Source: Sordariomycetes sp. S80-01Y (lineage: Eukaryota; Ascomycota; Sordariomycetes). Taken from it: 64,000 bases of DNA. A program made the position numbers and the translations under genes. How positions within the stretch are numbered: the stretch's first letter is position 1; the number at the start of each line of letters is the position of its first letter. This document shows, piece after piece, positions 46,880 through 57,152 of this stretch. The notes beneath the pieces were generated by a model, which had not been told where the DNA came from, searched no databases, and saw only the letters and a list, made by a program, of their open reading frames with translations. The stretch covers positions 2,108,001 through 2,172,000 of the forward strand of contig JAXQJY010000030.1 of NCBI GenBank assembly GCA_037042185.1, in the 5' to 3' direction.

Positions 46880-48444
46880 ATGGCACCCATACTCTCCCTT
46901 CCCGAGACGCTCCGCAACCCCATGTACCGCGGCGCAGAAGCTCTCCGCGGCGCAATCGGGGGCTTGACCTGGGGACCAGCCGTTGGAATTGCCAGAACCG
47001 CCGTGCTCTCGCTGCTTTCGCGGATTGAGCAGGGAACGCTTCTCCTGGTCGATACGCCAACCGGTACGCGACACGTTTTTGGCCAGAAGCTCTCGGCCAA
47101 GAATGGTAATGGGAGTGGTCTGCCAAGGAGGGCGGACACGGTGCCCAGGGTTGAGGTTGTGGTGAACAATGATGCGTTTTGGATTAGGCTGTTCCTGTTC
47201 GCGGACATGGGATTTGCGGAAGCGTACATGCTGGGGGACTTTGATTGCCAGGATTTAACGTCCTTCTTCCAGGTATGATTCTCTGTTGTACAAGGCATGG
47301 TTCGGGCTGACAAAATGTAGCTTTTCATTGTAAACCGCGATCACCTGAACAACGGCACAACTCTCTTCTCGGCCCTGTCATCCGGCATCTCGACCTTGGC
47401 CCGATCCACGAATACCCTCTCGAACTCACTCCTTAACATCTCCGCCCACTATGACATTAGCAACGACATGTTCGCTGCTTTCCTCTCGGCGGACATGACT
47501 TATTCATGCCCGATATGGAGGAAGCACGTCGAACAGGAGCGGGACACTGAGTCTCTTGAGCAGGCACAGATTAGGAAACTGCTGCGCTTCATCGACGGCG
47601 CAAAGATCAAGAGCACCGATCACGTCCTGGAAATCGGCACTGGTTGGGGGTCATTTGCGATTGAGGCGGTCAAGAGGACCGGGTGTCGCGTGACAAGTCT
47701 GACGCTGTCGAAAGAGCAGAAGCAACTGGCCGAGGAGCGCATCCGCGAACAGAAGCTCGACGACAAGATAGAAGTGCTCCTTCTCGACTACCGCGAGATG
47801 CAGACTCCAGAGAAGCCCTTCGACAAGATCGTGTCCATTGAAATGCTGGAGGCCGTCGGGCAGGAGTATCTGGCCACATACTTCCAGTGTATGCATCGGT
47901 TATTGAAGAAGGATGGCGGTATAGCCATGTTCCAGTGCATCACCATGCCTGAAGGGAGGCATGAAGCGTACTCCAAATCGGAAGAGTGAGTTTGTGCAAT
48001 GCTCGCATGTTAAGCAATGCTGAATGTCTCCAGCTTCATCAACCACTACATCTTTCCGGGTGGATATCTGCCCTCGATCACCCAGCTCTTGAATCACATC
48101 AGTCAGCAGTCGGAGGGGACGCTCATTGTTGAGAACGTCGAGAACATCAGTGGCCACTACGCAAAAGCCCTTCGATTGTGGCGAGAAAACTTCGCGGAAA
48201 ACTTCAGCGCCAAGATCAAGCCAGCGTTGCTGAAAGACCACCCTGAGATGGACAAGGATGGCGTTGAGGTTTTCCGGCGGAAGTGGGAGGTAAGTCTATC
48301 GATCTGACCCCAAGACTGAACTGACTATGGCAGTATTACTTCACATATTGCGAAGCAGGCTTCGTAACCAAGACTTTAGGCGACGTCATAATCACCGTTG
48401 GTAGAGAAGGCGGGCTGGAGCTGATGGAGGGTATTCCGTTGTAA
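46880..48444 (+). CDS. Cyclopropane-fatty-acyl-phospholipid synthase family protein
   Basis: A SAM-dependent enzyme of the CFA/mycolic-acid cyclopropane synthase family, which modifies unsaturated acyl chains of membrane phospholipids. Exons are 46880-47272, 47321-47985, 48034-48289 and 48334-48444 (introns 48, 48 and 44 nt), giving 474 residues. The N-terminal lipid-binding domain has FAEAYMLGDFDCQDL, typical of CFA synthases. NISAHYDISNDMFAAFLS and MTYSCPIW lead into the methyltransferase motif LEIGTGWGSFAIEA. MLEAVGQEYLATYF, DFINHYIFPGGYLPS and the C-terminal YYFTYCEAGF are also family-typical. Substrate and product (cyclopropane or methyl branch) are unproven. Confidence 0.9.
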
Positions 48445-48530
48445 TGATTTAGTGAAGAACCCCAATCGGCGCGAGCCACTCAGCATAGACTCAAGTATGG
48501 TAGAATGAGTTTAGCGACCACATAGCGAGT

Positions 48531-49508
48531 TCATTTCCGCTTCTTCTTCGGCTTCCCCTTTGATATCCCCTGACCATTTGACGTGGGCTTCGGCGTGTAT
48601 CTGTTCGAGTGATCCACGTCGAACCCAGACTTGTGTTTGCGGAAAAGTAGCATCGCCACTCTCGCATCTTCGAGACTCGAATGTGCGCCGCTCTGTATCT
48701 CTACGCCAAGGATTTCTTGCGCCAAGATCCTGAGAGCTGGCTTCGGGCCGTGGCCATATTTTTTGAAGTTGGTGTACTTGGCCGTATCCCGAATGTCTCG
48801 GAAGGGGTGGCTCAACATGAGGCATTGCAAATCATGCTTCAAATCATGGCCGACGAGGATGCGGCCCTCCAGGAGATCCGAAATCGTTTGCTGGACCTCC
48901 TTGAACTCTCGAGCGAAGCGCATCTGCTTTGGACTGATGCCGCTGTACTTTGTCCGCCAATCTGTGACCCGCTCCGTTGGCTTCACATATGAGTCGTATA
49001 CTTGCTTTCCGTGGAAGTCGACCACACTGACCCTCGCAAGGACCGAATCATGGCCACCGGGTCCGACGCCAACCATTTCGCAATCGATACCGATGTATTT
49101 GCCCACTTCCATTCCTTCTGATAGCCCATGGTTGATTTTGTCCTTTGCAGATGCTAAGACCGTGGCGGGATCTTTGACTCCTAGGTCATATGCCTCTGCC
49201 AGGGATTCGGCTGAGATGTCGTTGTCCGCTGCCCATAATGCTAGTGAGGGTGATATTGTCTGCTTAGTTTCAGGTTTTGCTGGTGAGCTGTGCACGCCGC
49301 CCATGGACGGCTTCCTTGATATCTCTTTGGAGCCTCGAGCTGTGTTCTGTGCTTGCTTTGCGGGTGTTTGCAGACTTGAACTGGTCTTGACCTTCTTTAC
49401 AGAGGTTGAAGGCTGAGATTCTGCTTTGCGTTTTACTGAGGTCGTGCTCTGCGGTTGAGTCTTGAGTTTGGCTTGAAGTTTCTTCCAATTGGATGAGAGG
49501 TCCGACAT
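48531..49508 (-). CDS. REX4: RNA exonuclease 4 (DEDDh family)
   Basis: A nuclear 3'-5' exonuclease of the Rex4 group involved in pre-rRNA processing. One exon, 325 residues. A basic Ser/Lys-rich N-terminus (about 1-85) is followed by the exonuclease domain: Exo I IGIDCEMVGVG (D and E metal ligands), Exo II VGHDLKHDL, and Exo III HSSLEDARVAM (H and D). These DEDDh residues are intact. It ends in a basic KPKKKRK nuclear-localisation-like tail. It is divergent from ESA1. Confidence 0.93.
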   Translation of the reverse strand: MSDLSSNWKKLQAKLKTQPQSTTSVKRKAESQPSTSVKKVKTSSSLQTPAKQAQNTARGSKEISRKPSMGGVHSSPAKPETKQTISPSLALWAADNDISAESLAEAYDLGVKDPATVLASAKDKINHGLSEGMEVGKYIGIDCEMVGVGPGGHDSVLARVSVVDFHGKQVYDSYVKPTERVTDWRTKYSGISPKQMRFAREFKEVQQTISDLLEGRILVGHDLKHDLQCLMLSHPFRDIRDTAKYTNFKKYGHGPKPALRILAQEILGVEIQSGAHSSLEDARVAMLLFRKHKSGFDVDHSNRYTPKPTSNGQGISKGKPKKKRK

Positions 49509-49810
49509 CGTAATGTCTAGGCTAGAAGGAACTCGAGAGCCAGCGCAATGGTCGGGAGCCTCGGGGTCAGTTGATCGATATGGTTCCCTTACCTAGAGCA
49601 TGTGAAGCAGGAAAAGTTCGATGCAGCTAACGAAGCTTTGCTCTTATCCGGCACTGATAAGACTGCGCTAGTCTCACCGCCTAGCGATAAGGAAAATCAT
49701 CGACCATTCTGCCAAAGGGCCTCTCCAAGATTTCCATCCCCGTCGCGACGCGCCAGACACCCGCCACATCGAAATTCATCAAAGCAACCACCGCGCCATC
49801 GCAATTCATC
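49509..49810. other. Divergent promoter REX4/ESA1
   Basis: 302 bases between outward-facing start codons. No further gene is recognised. Confidence 0.5.
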
Positions 49811-51307
49811 ATGGCCGCGGGCGGTGAACCAAACGCTGGGTCCGACACCCCCCGCGACAAAGGTTTCGCGACCGCCGAGACCATTAAGACTGGCTGCATC
49901 GCCTGGGTCGAGAAGGACGGACAACCGCGCCGGGCCGAGATTCTGAGTATTAAGACAACGAAGAGCGGCAAGCACTTCTACTGCAACTTCGATAGTTTCA
50001 ACAAGCGACTCGATGAATGGGTCCCAGTTCGACGGATAGATTTCAGCCAGGAGGTGGAGTGGCCGAAGCCCGAGGTCGAGAAACCCAAGGAACCGAAAAC
50101 GAAGAAGGCGACTGAGAAGAAGGCTCAGATTGCGAAGAAGCAGCAGAAAAGGCCGTCGAACAAGAGAGAGCAGAGTGCTGCGGGCTCCGAGGCACCCACA
50201 CCACATCCGTGGACCGAGTTCGTTGAGTCGCAAGATGGGCGGAAATCTATGTCGGTCGGCCCGGATGGCGAGTCGCAACGCGACAGCATCGAGCCAAGCC
50301 AGACACCGGGCGTTGCCAACGATACCGAAGCCGAAGATAAGGATGGCGAGGTCAAGAATGAGCAGGACGGTGGTTTCAATCGCGAGGAAGAGATTGAGAA
50401 GCTCAGGACTAGTGGTTCCATGACGCAGAATCCAACCGAAGTGTCGCGAATTCGGAACATCTCCAAGGTACAATTTGGACGGCACGATCTTTTCCCGTGG
50501 TACTTTGCTCCATACCCGGAAGAGTTCAGCCAAGAGGACGTCATATATCTATGCGAGTTTTGTCTGGGCTACTTCGCGGACGAATTTAGCTTTGGGCGAC
50601 ATCGAAAGAAGTGCACGCTCCTGCACCCGCCAGGTAACGAGATCTACAGAGACGACTATGTCTCCTTCTTCGAAATTGACGGGAGGCGGCAACGGACGTG
50701 GTGTCGGAACCTGTGTCTACTGTCGAAGATGTTCCTGGATCACAAGACGCTTTACTACGATGTTGACCCCTTCTTATTCTACGTCATGGCCACGCGATCC
50801 GACAAGGGCTTCCACATCGTGGGGTATTTCTCGAAAGAGAAGGAGAGTGCAGACGGGTACAACGTCGCCTGTATCCTAACGCTCCCGCAGTACCAGCGGA
50901 AGGGTTTTGGTCGTCTCCTCATTCAGTTTTCGTACGAACTCTCCCGCATCGAAGGCAAGCTTGGCTCCCCCGAAAAGCCGCTTTCCGATTTAGGGCTGCT
51001 CAGTTACCGCCAATACTGGGCCGAAAACATGATCGACATCCTAGTCGGCTACAACGAGCGGGAAGAGAAGGCGACGATTGAAAGCATATCCACCGCGCTG
51101 GCGATGACGACGCAGGACGTTGAGCACACCTTGCAGGCACTGAGAATGCAGGTCTATCACCGGAGTGATCACAAGATTGTGATTCCGGACAAGCTCGTGG
51201 AGCAGAGGGAGAAGAGGCTGAAGAAGGTGAGGAGGTTGATCGACCCCAGCAAGATTCAGTGGAAGCCGCCAGTATTCACGGCCAGCAGTCGGACGTGGGG
51301 TTGGTAG
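49811..51307 (+). CDS. ESA1: MYST histone acetyltransferase Esa1 (Tip60-like)
   Basis: The catalytic subunit of the NuA4 complex; acetylates histones H4 and H2A at promoters and DNA breaks. One exon, 498 residues. An N-terminal chromo-barrel domain (GCIAWVEKDGQPRRAEIL to RLDEWVPVRRIDF, given in part; about 28-77) is followed by a disordered basic and acidic linker. The MYST domain begins with a C2HC finger (YLCEFCLGYFADEFSFGRH). Catalytic residues match yeast: C354 in NVACILTLPQYQRKGFG and E388 in GSPEKPLSDLGLLSY. The acetyl-CoA loop is QRKGFGRLL. Confidence 0.95.
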   Translation: MAAGGEPNAGSDTPRDKGFATAETIKTGCIAWVEKDGQPRRAEILSIKTTKSGKHFYCNFDSFNKRLDEWVPVRRIDFSQEVEWPKPEVEKPKEPKTKKATEKKAQIAKKQQKRPSNKREQSAAGSEAPTPHPWTEFVESQDGRKSMSVGPDGESQRDSIEPSQTPGVANDTEAEDKDGEVKNEQDGGFNREEEIEKLRTSGSMTQNPTEVSRIRNISKVQFGRHDLFPWYFAPYPEEFSQEDVIYLCEFCLGYFADEFSFGRHRKKCTLLHPPGNEIYRDDYVSFFEIDGRRQRTWCRNLCLLSKMFLDHKTLYYDVDPFLFYVMATRSDKGFHIVGYFSKEKESADGYNVACILTLPQYQRKGFGRLLIQFSYELSRIEGKLGSPEKPLSDLGLLSYRQYWAENMIDILVGYNEREEKATIESISTALAMTTQDVEHTLQALRMQVYHRSDHKIVIPDKLVEQREKRLKKVRRLIDPSKIQWKPPVFTASSRTWGW

Positions 51308-51717
51308 GGGTAGAAAGGAGTGCCTGGCGGAAGGAACAGGTTATCTGATGCGTAGAAGCCAATCTGTACATATCAGCCTGAACATATATAACGACAACAA
51401 CACCAACAACAAGAATAGATACCCATAATACTCAGCCTGAGGTCGGAAGAGCTGCACTGCTTCTGATATTACCCAATGCAAGTTTGGCACTGCTGCGACG
51501 TGAGAGTAACAAGGATTACCTGGGTTGACGTGGGTTGGGCAGGGTGCCGGGTAGCACGAGATGACGTGTAATAGGCGCGTCGAGCTCCGTCTCCAACTCG
51601 AACCCCGACTTCATCAACGACAACGATCACCACACAAACTCAAGCGACCTATCTGCAAGGCGATGTAGAAGCAGATAAGGAACAATTTCGAGGCACATAC
51701 ACCAATTGGAGGAAGCC
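51308..51717. other. Intergenic region ESA1 to GH125
   Basis: 410 bases: ESA1 3' end, with a CAACAACA-type run near 51395-51410, and the GH125 promoter. No gene is recognised. Confidence 0.5.
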
Positions 51718-53468
51718 ATGGCTATGCGCCGACTACTGGGCCTCCTGGGCGCAGTCACCATTGCGAATGGCGCTGACAGTCAAGAACGTCTGGGTAACTA
51801 TCGCGAAGCTTGCCCCGACTACGTTAGCTACTCCTCCTACCCACAGTATGTCTCCCTCCTCCTAGGATTCGGATATCGAGCCCGCACTAACGTTGCTTAG
51901 CCGCCCCCTCTCGGATGGGCCTCTCCAGCTCCCGTACCAACGTCCTGAACCACGCTGTCGAACCTTCCACTCTGACGCTATCGAAACCGTCATCAGCGAA
52001 GTCACGTCACGCATAACCGACCCTGATCTTGCGCGCCTCTTCGAAAACGCGTTTCCCTCCACCACAGACACGACCGTGAAGTTCCACACCGAAGGCTCCA
52101 AGGACTCTGGCTTCTTCCGCCTCGGAGGCTTCAAGGCAGCATTTGGGGATGACGGCGCGTGGCAGGGACCGCAGAGCTTTATCATCACGGGAGATATCAT
52201 TGCTGAGTGGCTGAGGGACTCGACGAACCAGTTGAGGCCGTATCAGGCCCTGGCGGCAAAGGACCCCGCCATTGAACGGCTGCTGCTCGGTGCTGTCAAT
52301 ACGCAAGCCGAGTATGTCATTGAAAGCCCTTACTGCAATGCCTTCCAGCCGCCACCGATAAGCAATCTTCCTGTATCAAACAACGGGCAGGATGATGTGG
52401 TTCATCCGGTGTACGAACCGAATACAGTGTTTGAGTGCAAGTATGAGCTCGACTCATTGGCGCATTTCTTGGCTCTGACGAATGACTTCTACGAGCACAC
52501 GGGAAACACCGAGTTTTTGCACCAGAGGTGGTTTTATGCGGTTGAAACGCTTCTGCAAGTATTGAAGCAGCAAAGCCAGCCTACGTTTGATCCCGAGACG
52601 GGGAGGTTCTTGAGGAACGAGTACACGTTCCAACGCAAGACTGATCTCGGGACGGAGACGTTGAACCTCCAGGGACTGGGCAACCCGTTGAATAGCGGCA
52701 CTGGCCTGGTGCGCTCTGCATTTAGGCCCAGTGACGATGCTACGATTCTGGGCTTCTTCATCCCCGCCAACGCGATGATGTCCACCGAGCTCGAGAGGGC
52801 TGCCAAGATGCTTCGCGCGAACGGCAAAAACACTTTGGCTTCCAAGCTGGAGAAATGGAGCCAGCAGCTGAGGGATGGAGTTATGGAGTACGGCGTGGTG
52901 AACCACAGAAAGTACGGTGACGTCTTTGCGTACGAGGTGGATGGCTACGGCTCGGCGATCATGATGGACGACGCGAATTACCCTTCGCTGCTGGCGTTGC
53001 CCGTCATGGGATTTGTGGATGTCGATGACGAGATCTACCAGAACACGAGGAAGATGATCCTCGAGCAGGAGGGCAATCCTTACTACCTCAAGGGGCGAGA
53101 CTTCAAGGGCATCGGAGGTAAGGCAGCCCCATCTGGTTGAAAATGAACCATACTGACTAAACCCAGGACCGCACATCGGTCTCAAGAACGCCTGGCCCAT
53201 GAGTCTCCTCATGCAAGCCCAGACGTCATCCGACGACGACGAGATCAAGGAATGTCTGCGCCTGGTCCTGAAATCCTCCAAGCTGGGACTCGTGCACGAG
53301 AGCATTGACGTGAACCACGCCTCTCAGTACACCCGCAGCTGGTTCGCCTGGGCCAACGGGGTCTTTGCCGTCACGATCCTGGACATTGCGAAGCGAAAGC
53401 CGCACTTGATCTTTGGCGAGGGCGCTGAGCCGTACGACGTTTTGCAGGGACAGGATCCAGATGTTTAG
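51718..53468 (+). CDS. Secretory-pathway GH125 exo-alpha-1,6-mannosidase family protein
   Basis: GH125 enzymes are metal-independent exo-alpha-1,6-mannosidases; fungal members (Mug157-like) act on mannose-containing glycans. Exons are 51718-51845, 51901-53117 and 53167-53468 (introns 55 and 49 nt), giving 548 residues. The ATG at 51718 starts an N-terminal signal sequence (MRRLLGLLGAVTIANG). Family blocks are FIITGDIIAEWLRDSTNQL, CKYELDSLAHFLAL, RSAFRPSDDATILGFFIPAN, AYEVDGYGSAIMMDDANYPSL (given in part), and after the last intron PHIGLKNAWPMSLLMQA, YTRSWFAWANGVFA. The length is normal. The second splice lies inside GIGGPHIG, as expected. Confidence 0.92.
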
Positions 53469-53781
53469 AGATGAGAGGGCTTAAGATGGATATTCGACAT
53501 TAGCGGGCGTTACGGAAAAGGGGAGGGGCTTGCCAGAATCAGGGTTAGTCGTTGACAAACGCTTGAGATGACACTAAAATTTAGAATTGATTGGGCTCGG
53601 AAACCGTGAGAATACGAGTTTTTGAGAGACACATTCATACACAAATGTTGTCAAAAACAGCAGACCACGGGTTGCCACATGAATTTTGTCGTCGAGGTCA
53701 ATGTCACGATGCCGCTTATATCCGTAAACCTCTCACCCCAACCTCACTCACCATCTTCACCACCACCAGCAACCTCCCGCG
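53469..53781. other. Intergenic region GH125 to aminotransferase
   Basis: 313 bases holding the GH125 3' end and the aminotransferase promoter. No gene is recognised. Confidence 0.5.
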
Positions 53782-55206
53782 ATGCCCGCGACGAACACAT
53801 TGAATATCCCAGCGACATCCTCCCTCTCAATAGACATCACCATGGCCACCCCCAAGAAAGCAATCAACCTCATGCGCGGCTGGCCGTCCCCAAACCTCCT
53901 CCCGGCGGGCCTCCTCTCCCGCGCGGCGACGAAGCTCCTGTCCAATCCTGAAGTTTACACCCCCGCTCTGCAGTACGGCCCCGATGCGGGCTACCTGCCC
54001 CTGAGGAAAGGGATGGCGAGCTGGCTGGGGAGGCATTTCGGCGTTGCGCCGGATCACGAGCGCATCGTGATCACGGGTGGCGCGAGTCAGAATATTGCGA
54101 ATATCATGATCAGCTATGCCGACCCGAGGGTTACGAAGGGTGTTTGGGTCGTGAGTCCGGGCTATCATCTTGTCTGTCCTATATTTGAGGACGCAGGTTT
54201 CAGGGGCCGCCTACGGGCTGCGCCAGAGGATGAGGAGGGGTTGGATGTGGAAGCCCTAGGCAGTCGTCTGCGAGACGCTGACCGCGAGGAAGGCGATCTT
54301 GATGCGGAGGAAGTCGGAGTCCCGCCTGGTAGGAAGCTCTACAGACATGTCATCTATGTTGTGTCTACTTCCTCCAATCCCTCGGGAAAGACGATGCCGT
54401 ACCAGCGGCGCAAAGACTTGGTCGAACTCGCCAGGAGGCATAACGCACTGATCATCAGCGATGACGTGTACGACTTTTTACAATGGTCTACCAAGGAAGC
54501 AGAGGCTCTGAGCTGGAAAAAGGAGATGAAGATCCCCCGAGTCTGCGACATCGACAGAGATCTGGGCTACGCGGACCAAGAGGGCTTTGGCAACGCAATC
54601 AGCAACGGCTCGTTCAGCAAGATCGCCGGACCGGGGGTCAGGACAGGTTGGTGCGAAGGAAGTAAAGTCTTCGCGCACGGCTTGAGCTCGCAGGGGTCTA
54701 CCAAGAGCGGTGGCGCGCCCAGCCACTTCTCGGCGGCGATAGTGAGCGAGTTGGTCCAGAGCGGGGAGTTGGAGAAGTTCATCGAAGAGCAGATCCGGCC
54801 GGAGTTGAGGGACAGGCATATGGCTGTTGTGAAGGCGATTCATCAGTATCTGCCAAGCGATGTACGGCTGAGGGAGAGCGGTGTCAAGGGAGAGGATGTG
54901 TATGGTGGCTTCTTTGTTTGGTTCTCGGTTCCAGGCTTAGGGGTTCCGACTAGCATCGTTGCGCAGGCTGCGCAGAAGGAGGAGCAACTGGTGATTGCTT
55001 CGGGGCAGATCTTCGAGACGCATGGGGACAACGACGGACCAACATTCGAGGAGGAGATCAGGCTGTGCTTCGCGTGGGAGCCCGTGGAGGATCTGGTGGA
55101 AGGGGTGAAGCGCCTCGGAGGATTGATGGAAAAGGTGAAGCAACACCCGGAGGAGTACAGGAGGTTATACGGTCAGGCAGGCTTCGACGTGAACGCCAAC
55201 AAGTAG
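53782..55206 (+). CDS. PLP-dependent aminotransferase, class I/II
   Basis: A fold-type I aminotransferase, cytosolic by lack of a clear targeting signal. One exon, 474 residues from the first ATG or 454 from the ATG at 53842 (MATPKKAINLMRGWPS), which is closer to the conserved start. Marks are GPDAGYLPLRKGMASWL, TGGASQNI, VVSTSSNPSGKTM (NPSG motif), IISDDVYDFLQW, and SNGSFSKIAGPGVRTGW with K280 as the PLP-binding lysine. It resembles the yeast YER152C and MocR/2-aminoadipate aminotransferase-like group. The amino acid substrate is not known. It converges tail-to-tail with POL32; only 33 bases separate the stop codons. Confidence 0.9.
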   Translation: MPATNTLNIPATSSLSIDITMATPKKAINLMRGWPSPNLLPAGLLSRAATKLLSNPEVYTPALQYGPDAGYLPLRKGMASWLGRHFGVAPDHERIVITGGASQNIANIMISYADPRVTKGVWVVSPGYHLVCPIFEDAGFRGRLRAAPEDEEGLDVEALGSRLRDADREEGDLDAEEVGVPPGRKLYRHVIYVVSTSSNPSGKTMPYQRRKDLVELARRHNALIISDDVYDFLQWSTKEAEALSWKKEMKIPRVCDIDRDLGYADQEGFGNAISNGSFSKIAGPGVRTGWCEGSKVFAHGLSSQGSTKSGGAPSHFSAAIVSELVQSGELEKFIEEQIRPELRDRHMAVVKAIHQYLPSDVRLRESGVKGEDVYGGFFVWFSVPGLGVPTSIVAQAAQKEEQLVIASGQIFETHGDNDGPTFEEEIRLCFAWEPVEDLVEGVKRLGGLMEKVKQHPEEYRRLYGQAGFDVNANK

Positions 55207-55239
55207 ATATCATGATCACCACTATAGCTCCCATTACAT

Positions 55240-56729
55240 TTACTTCTTGGAGAAGAAAGACATGATGTTGCCCTGTCCAGCTTTGCCAGCTGGCTTTTTG
55301 GACTTGGCAGCGGGCTCTTTCGAGGGCGCAGGTGCCGCTTTCTTTGACGGAGGAGGTGCTTCGTCCTCTGAGAAAGATTCCCATCCCGGCTCTTGGATTG
55401 TCACTAATTGAGATTAGCAAGGCAGCTCTGCGAGGTAGAGGAGATGGCGTACCCATATACCCTTGGTCATCCAAGATGCGCTTCTTTTGCATCACCTTTC
55501 TTCGCCCCCTCCTCCGTCCGCCTTCCGTACTAGAGACGACTTCTGCGGGCTCATCTTGCACCTTCTCTTCTGGCGCTGTTTCCGGTTCCGGCTCCGGCGC
55601 TTCCTCCATCTCCTGATCCACGGGATCATCCTTTTCCTCCGCCTCATCGTCACTTTCGTTCTCCTCATCTTCCTCCATCATGCGTCGCAGCTCCTCTTCA
55701 CGCTCCTTCCTTGACTTCCTAGTAGCTTCATCGTCCGAAGCCTTTCTTTTGGGTGCAGGCATATCGTCGTCATCCGCCTCGCCGTCGTCGGAGAGAGCCA
55801 TGGCTGTGTCCTCTTCCTTCTTCTTGGCCGGTTTCTTGGGCATGTTTGCTGCTTTGGCGAATGAGGCCGCGATGCCGCCTGATGCGCCGCGCTTGAGTGA
55901 CGGAGTGGGCTTTGAGCTCGGTGCCGGCGTACCCTCCTTGGACGAGTCCCCTCCTTCCTTTTTGACCTTGGAAGCAACGGAACCTGGATTGGACTCCTTC
56001 TCTTTGGGTTCCACCTTCGGCTTGACTGCTGGAGCCTCTGCTTTGGGGTTGGCTGCCGCAGGCTGGGCCTTCGAGGCTGCGGGAGCACCGGACTTGACTG
56101 GCGCCGGGCCCTTCCGAGTTCTTCGACGGACATGAGGGTTGGAGATCGTGCCATACTTCTTCGCTGCGGCTACCGGATCCTGTTCCTTGACGGTATACTC
56201 AGCCACTTGTTTCGTGAGGTCTGCAAGCAGAGAGAAATCGCGTTGCGGATGAGGCGCCAAGCTGTAGACATGAATCGACAACACCTCTGAATGCTCCGCC
56301 AAAGACCCTGCAAGGTCCTCCTCGCGCACTAAACTCAAGGTGTAAGTAGGTACGACCTCCTCGTCCTCGACATCCGGGGTTGGCAATGAGCTGCTCATGG
56401 CCATTTCGACATCTCCGCCTGCTTCCTCCTTCTGAGGGGCTTTCACCCCGTAGACCAGATAAGTGGCGTGTATAGAATTCGCCTTCTGCTCATTCTGATA
56501 GACATGATAATCGTACAGCATCCTGTGCTCGGGGTCAGTCTCAGCCAGCATTCGAGAACGGCTTGTATCTCACTCTTTCGCGGTGTTGACATGGACATCT
56601 AGCTTTCTGCTCAGTAGCCGGTAGGAAATCTTCTTCCGTTAGCGGTGGTCATCAGTGCGTCGCGGGTCGACATACGGGCTGTTCCTCACTGAGGAGGTGA
56701 TCAGCTAGAAACTTTCTATGCTCGTCCAT
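55240..56729 (-). CDS. POL32: DNA polymerase delta subunit 3 (Pol32/Cdc27)
   Basis: An accessory subunit of polymerase delta (also of polymerase zeta) that tethers the enzyme to PCNA. Exons are 56729-56676, 56629-56574, 56522-55453 and 55403-55240 (introns 46, 51 and 49 nt), giving 447 residues. The N-terminal winged-helix part is assembled over the first three exons (MDEHRKFLADHLLSEEQP, ISYRLLSRKLDVHVNTAKE, MLYDYHVYQNE). HVYSLAPHPQRDFSLL is also typical. The middle is a charged, disordered Lys/Glu/Pro region. The C-terminus is a PIP box, QGNIMSFFSKK, as in Pol32 and Cdc27. It is divergent from RAD18. Confidence 0.93.
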
Positions 56730-57152
56730 ATTTAGAGCACTTCTACGATGGAAGCGAAGATTCAAGCTGATTGCGAAGGGAGTGCCTAAGGATTCAGACA
56801 GAAAGCAAGAAAAGATGACCTTGAATTCGAACTGGACGAGCCACTCGTTCTTGCAGACGAACGCGTTGAGCTACGCGCTATCACGTGTAGCTCCATTAAG
56901 CGGTGGGGGAGATCCTCATTAAGTGCATTCTGCTCATAACGAACGAATATTTATGGCTTAATACAGCACTGCTATTCAGTTAACGGCTACGAACGGCAGA
57001 GTGGGGCTGGCCGAAAGTTCAAGCGTCATTGTTCCTCAACGCGTCTCACGCGACGACGTCCACGGCCGACTCGAAGATGCGACAGCCTCTCACCATAATC
57101 GTAACCCCTTCAACCGTGCCCTTGCGCAGTAATTGCGCCTTGAAATTCCATA
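56730..57152. promoter_or_regulatory. Shared divergent promoter POL32/RAD18 with MluI cell-cycle boxes
   Basis: 423 bases between two DNA-damage-tolerance genes. ACGCGT occurs at 56861-56866 and 57039-57044, and the ACGCG core also at 56873-56877 and 57048-57052. A CACGTG E-box lies at 56882-56887. This is the densest set of MBF-type sites I see in the window. Confidence 0.55.
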
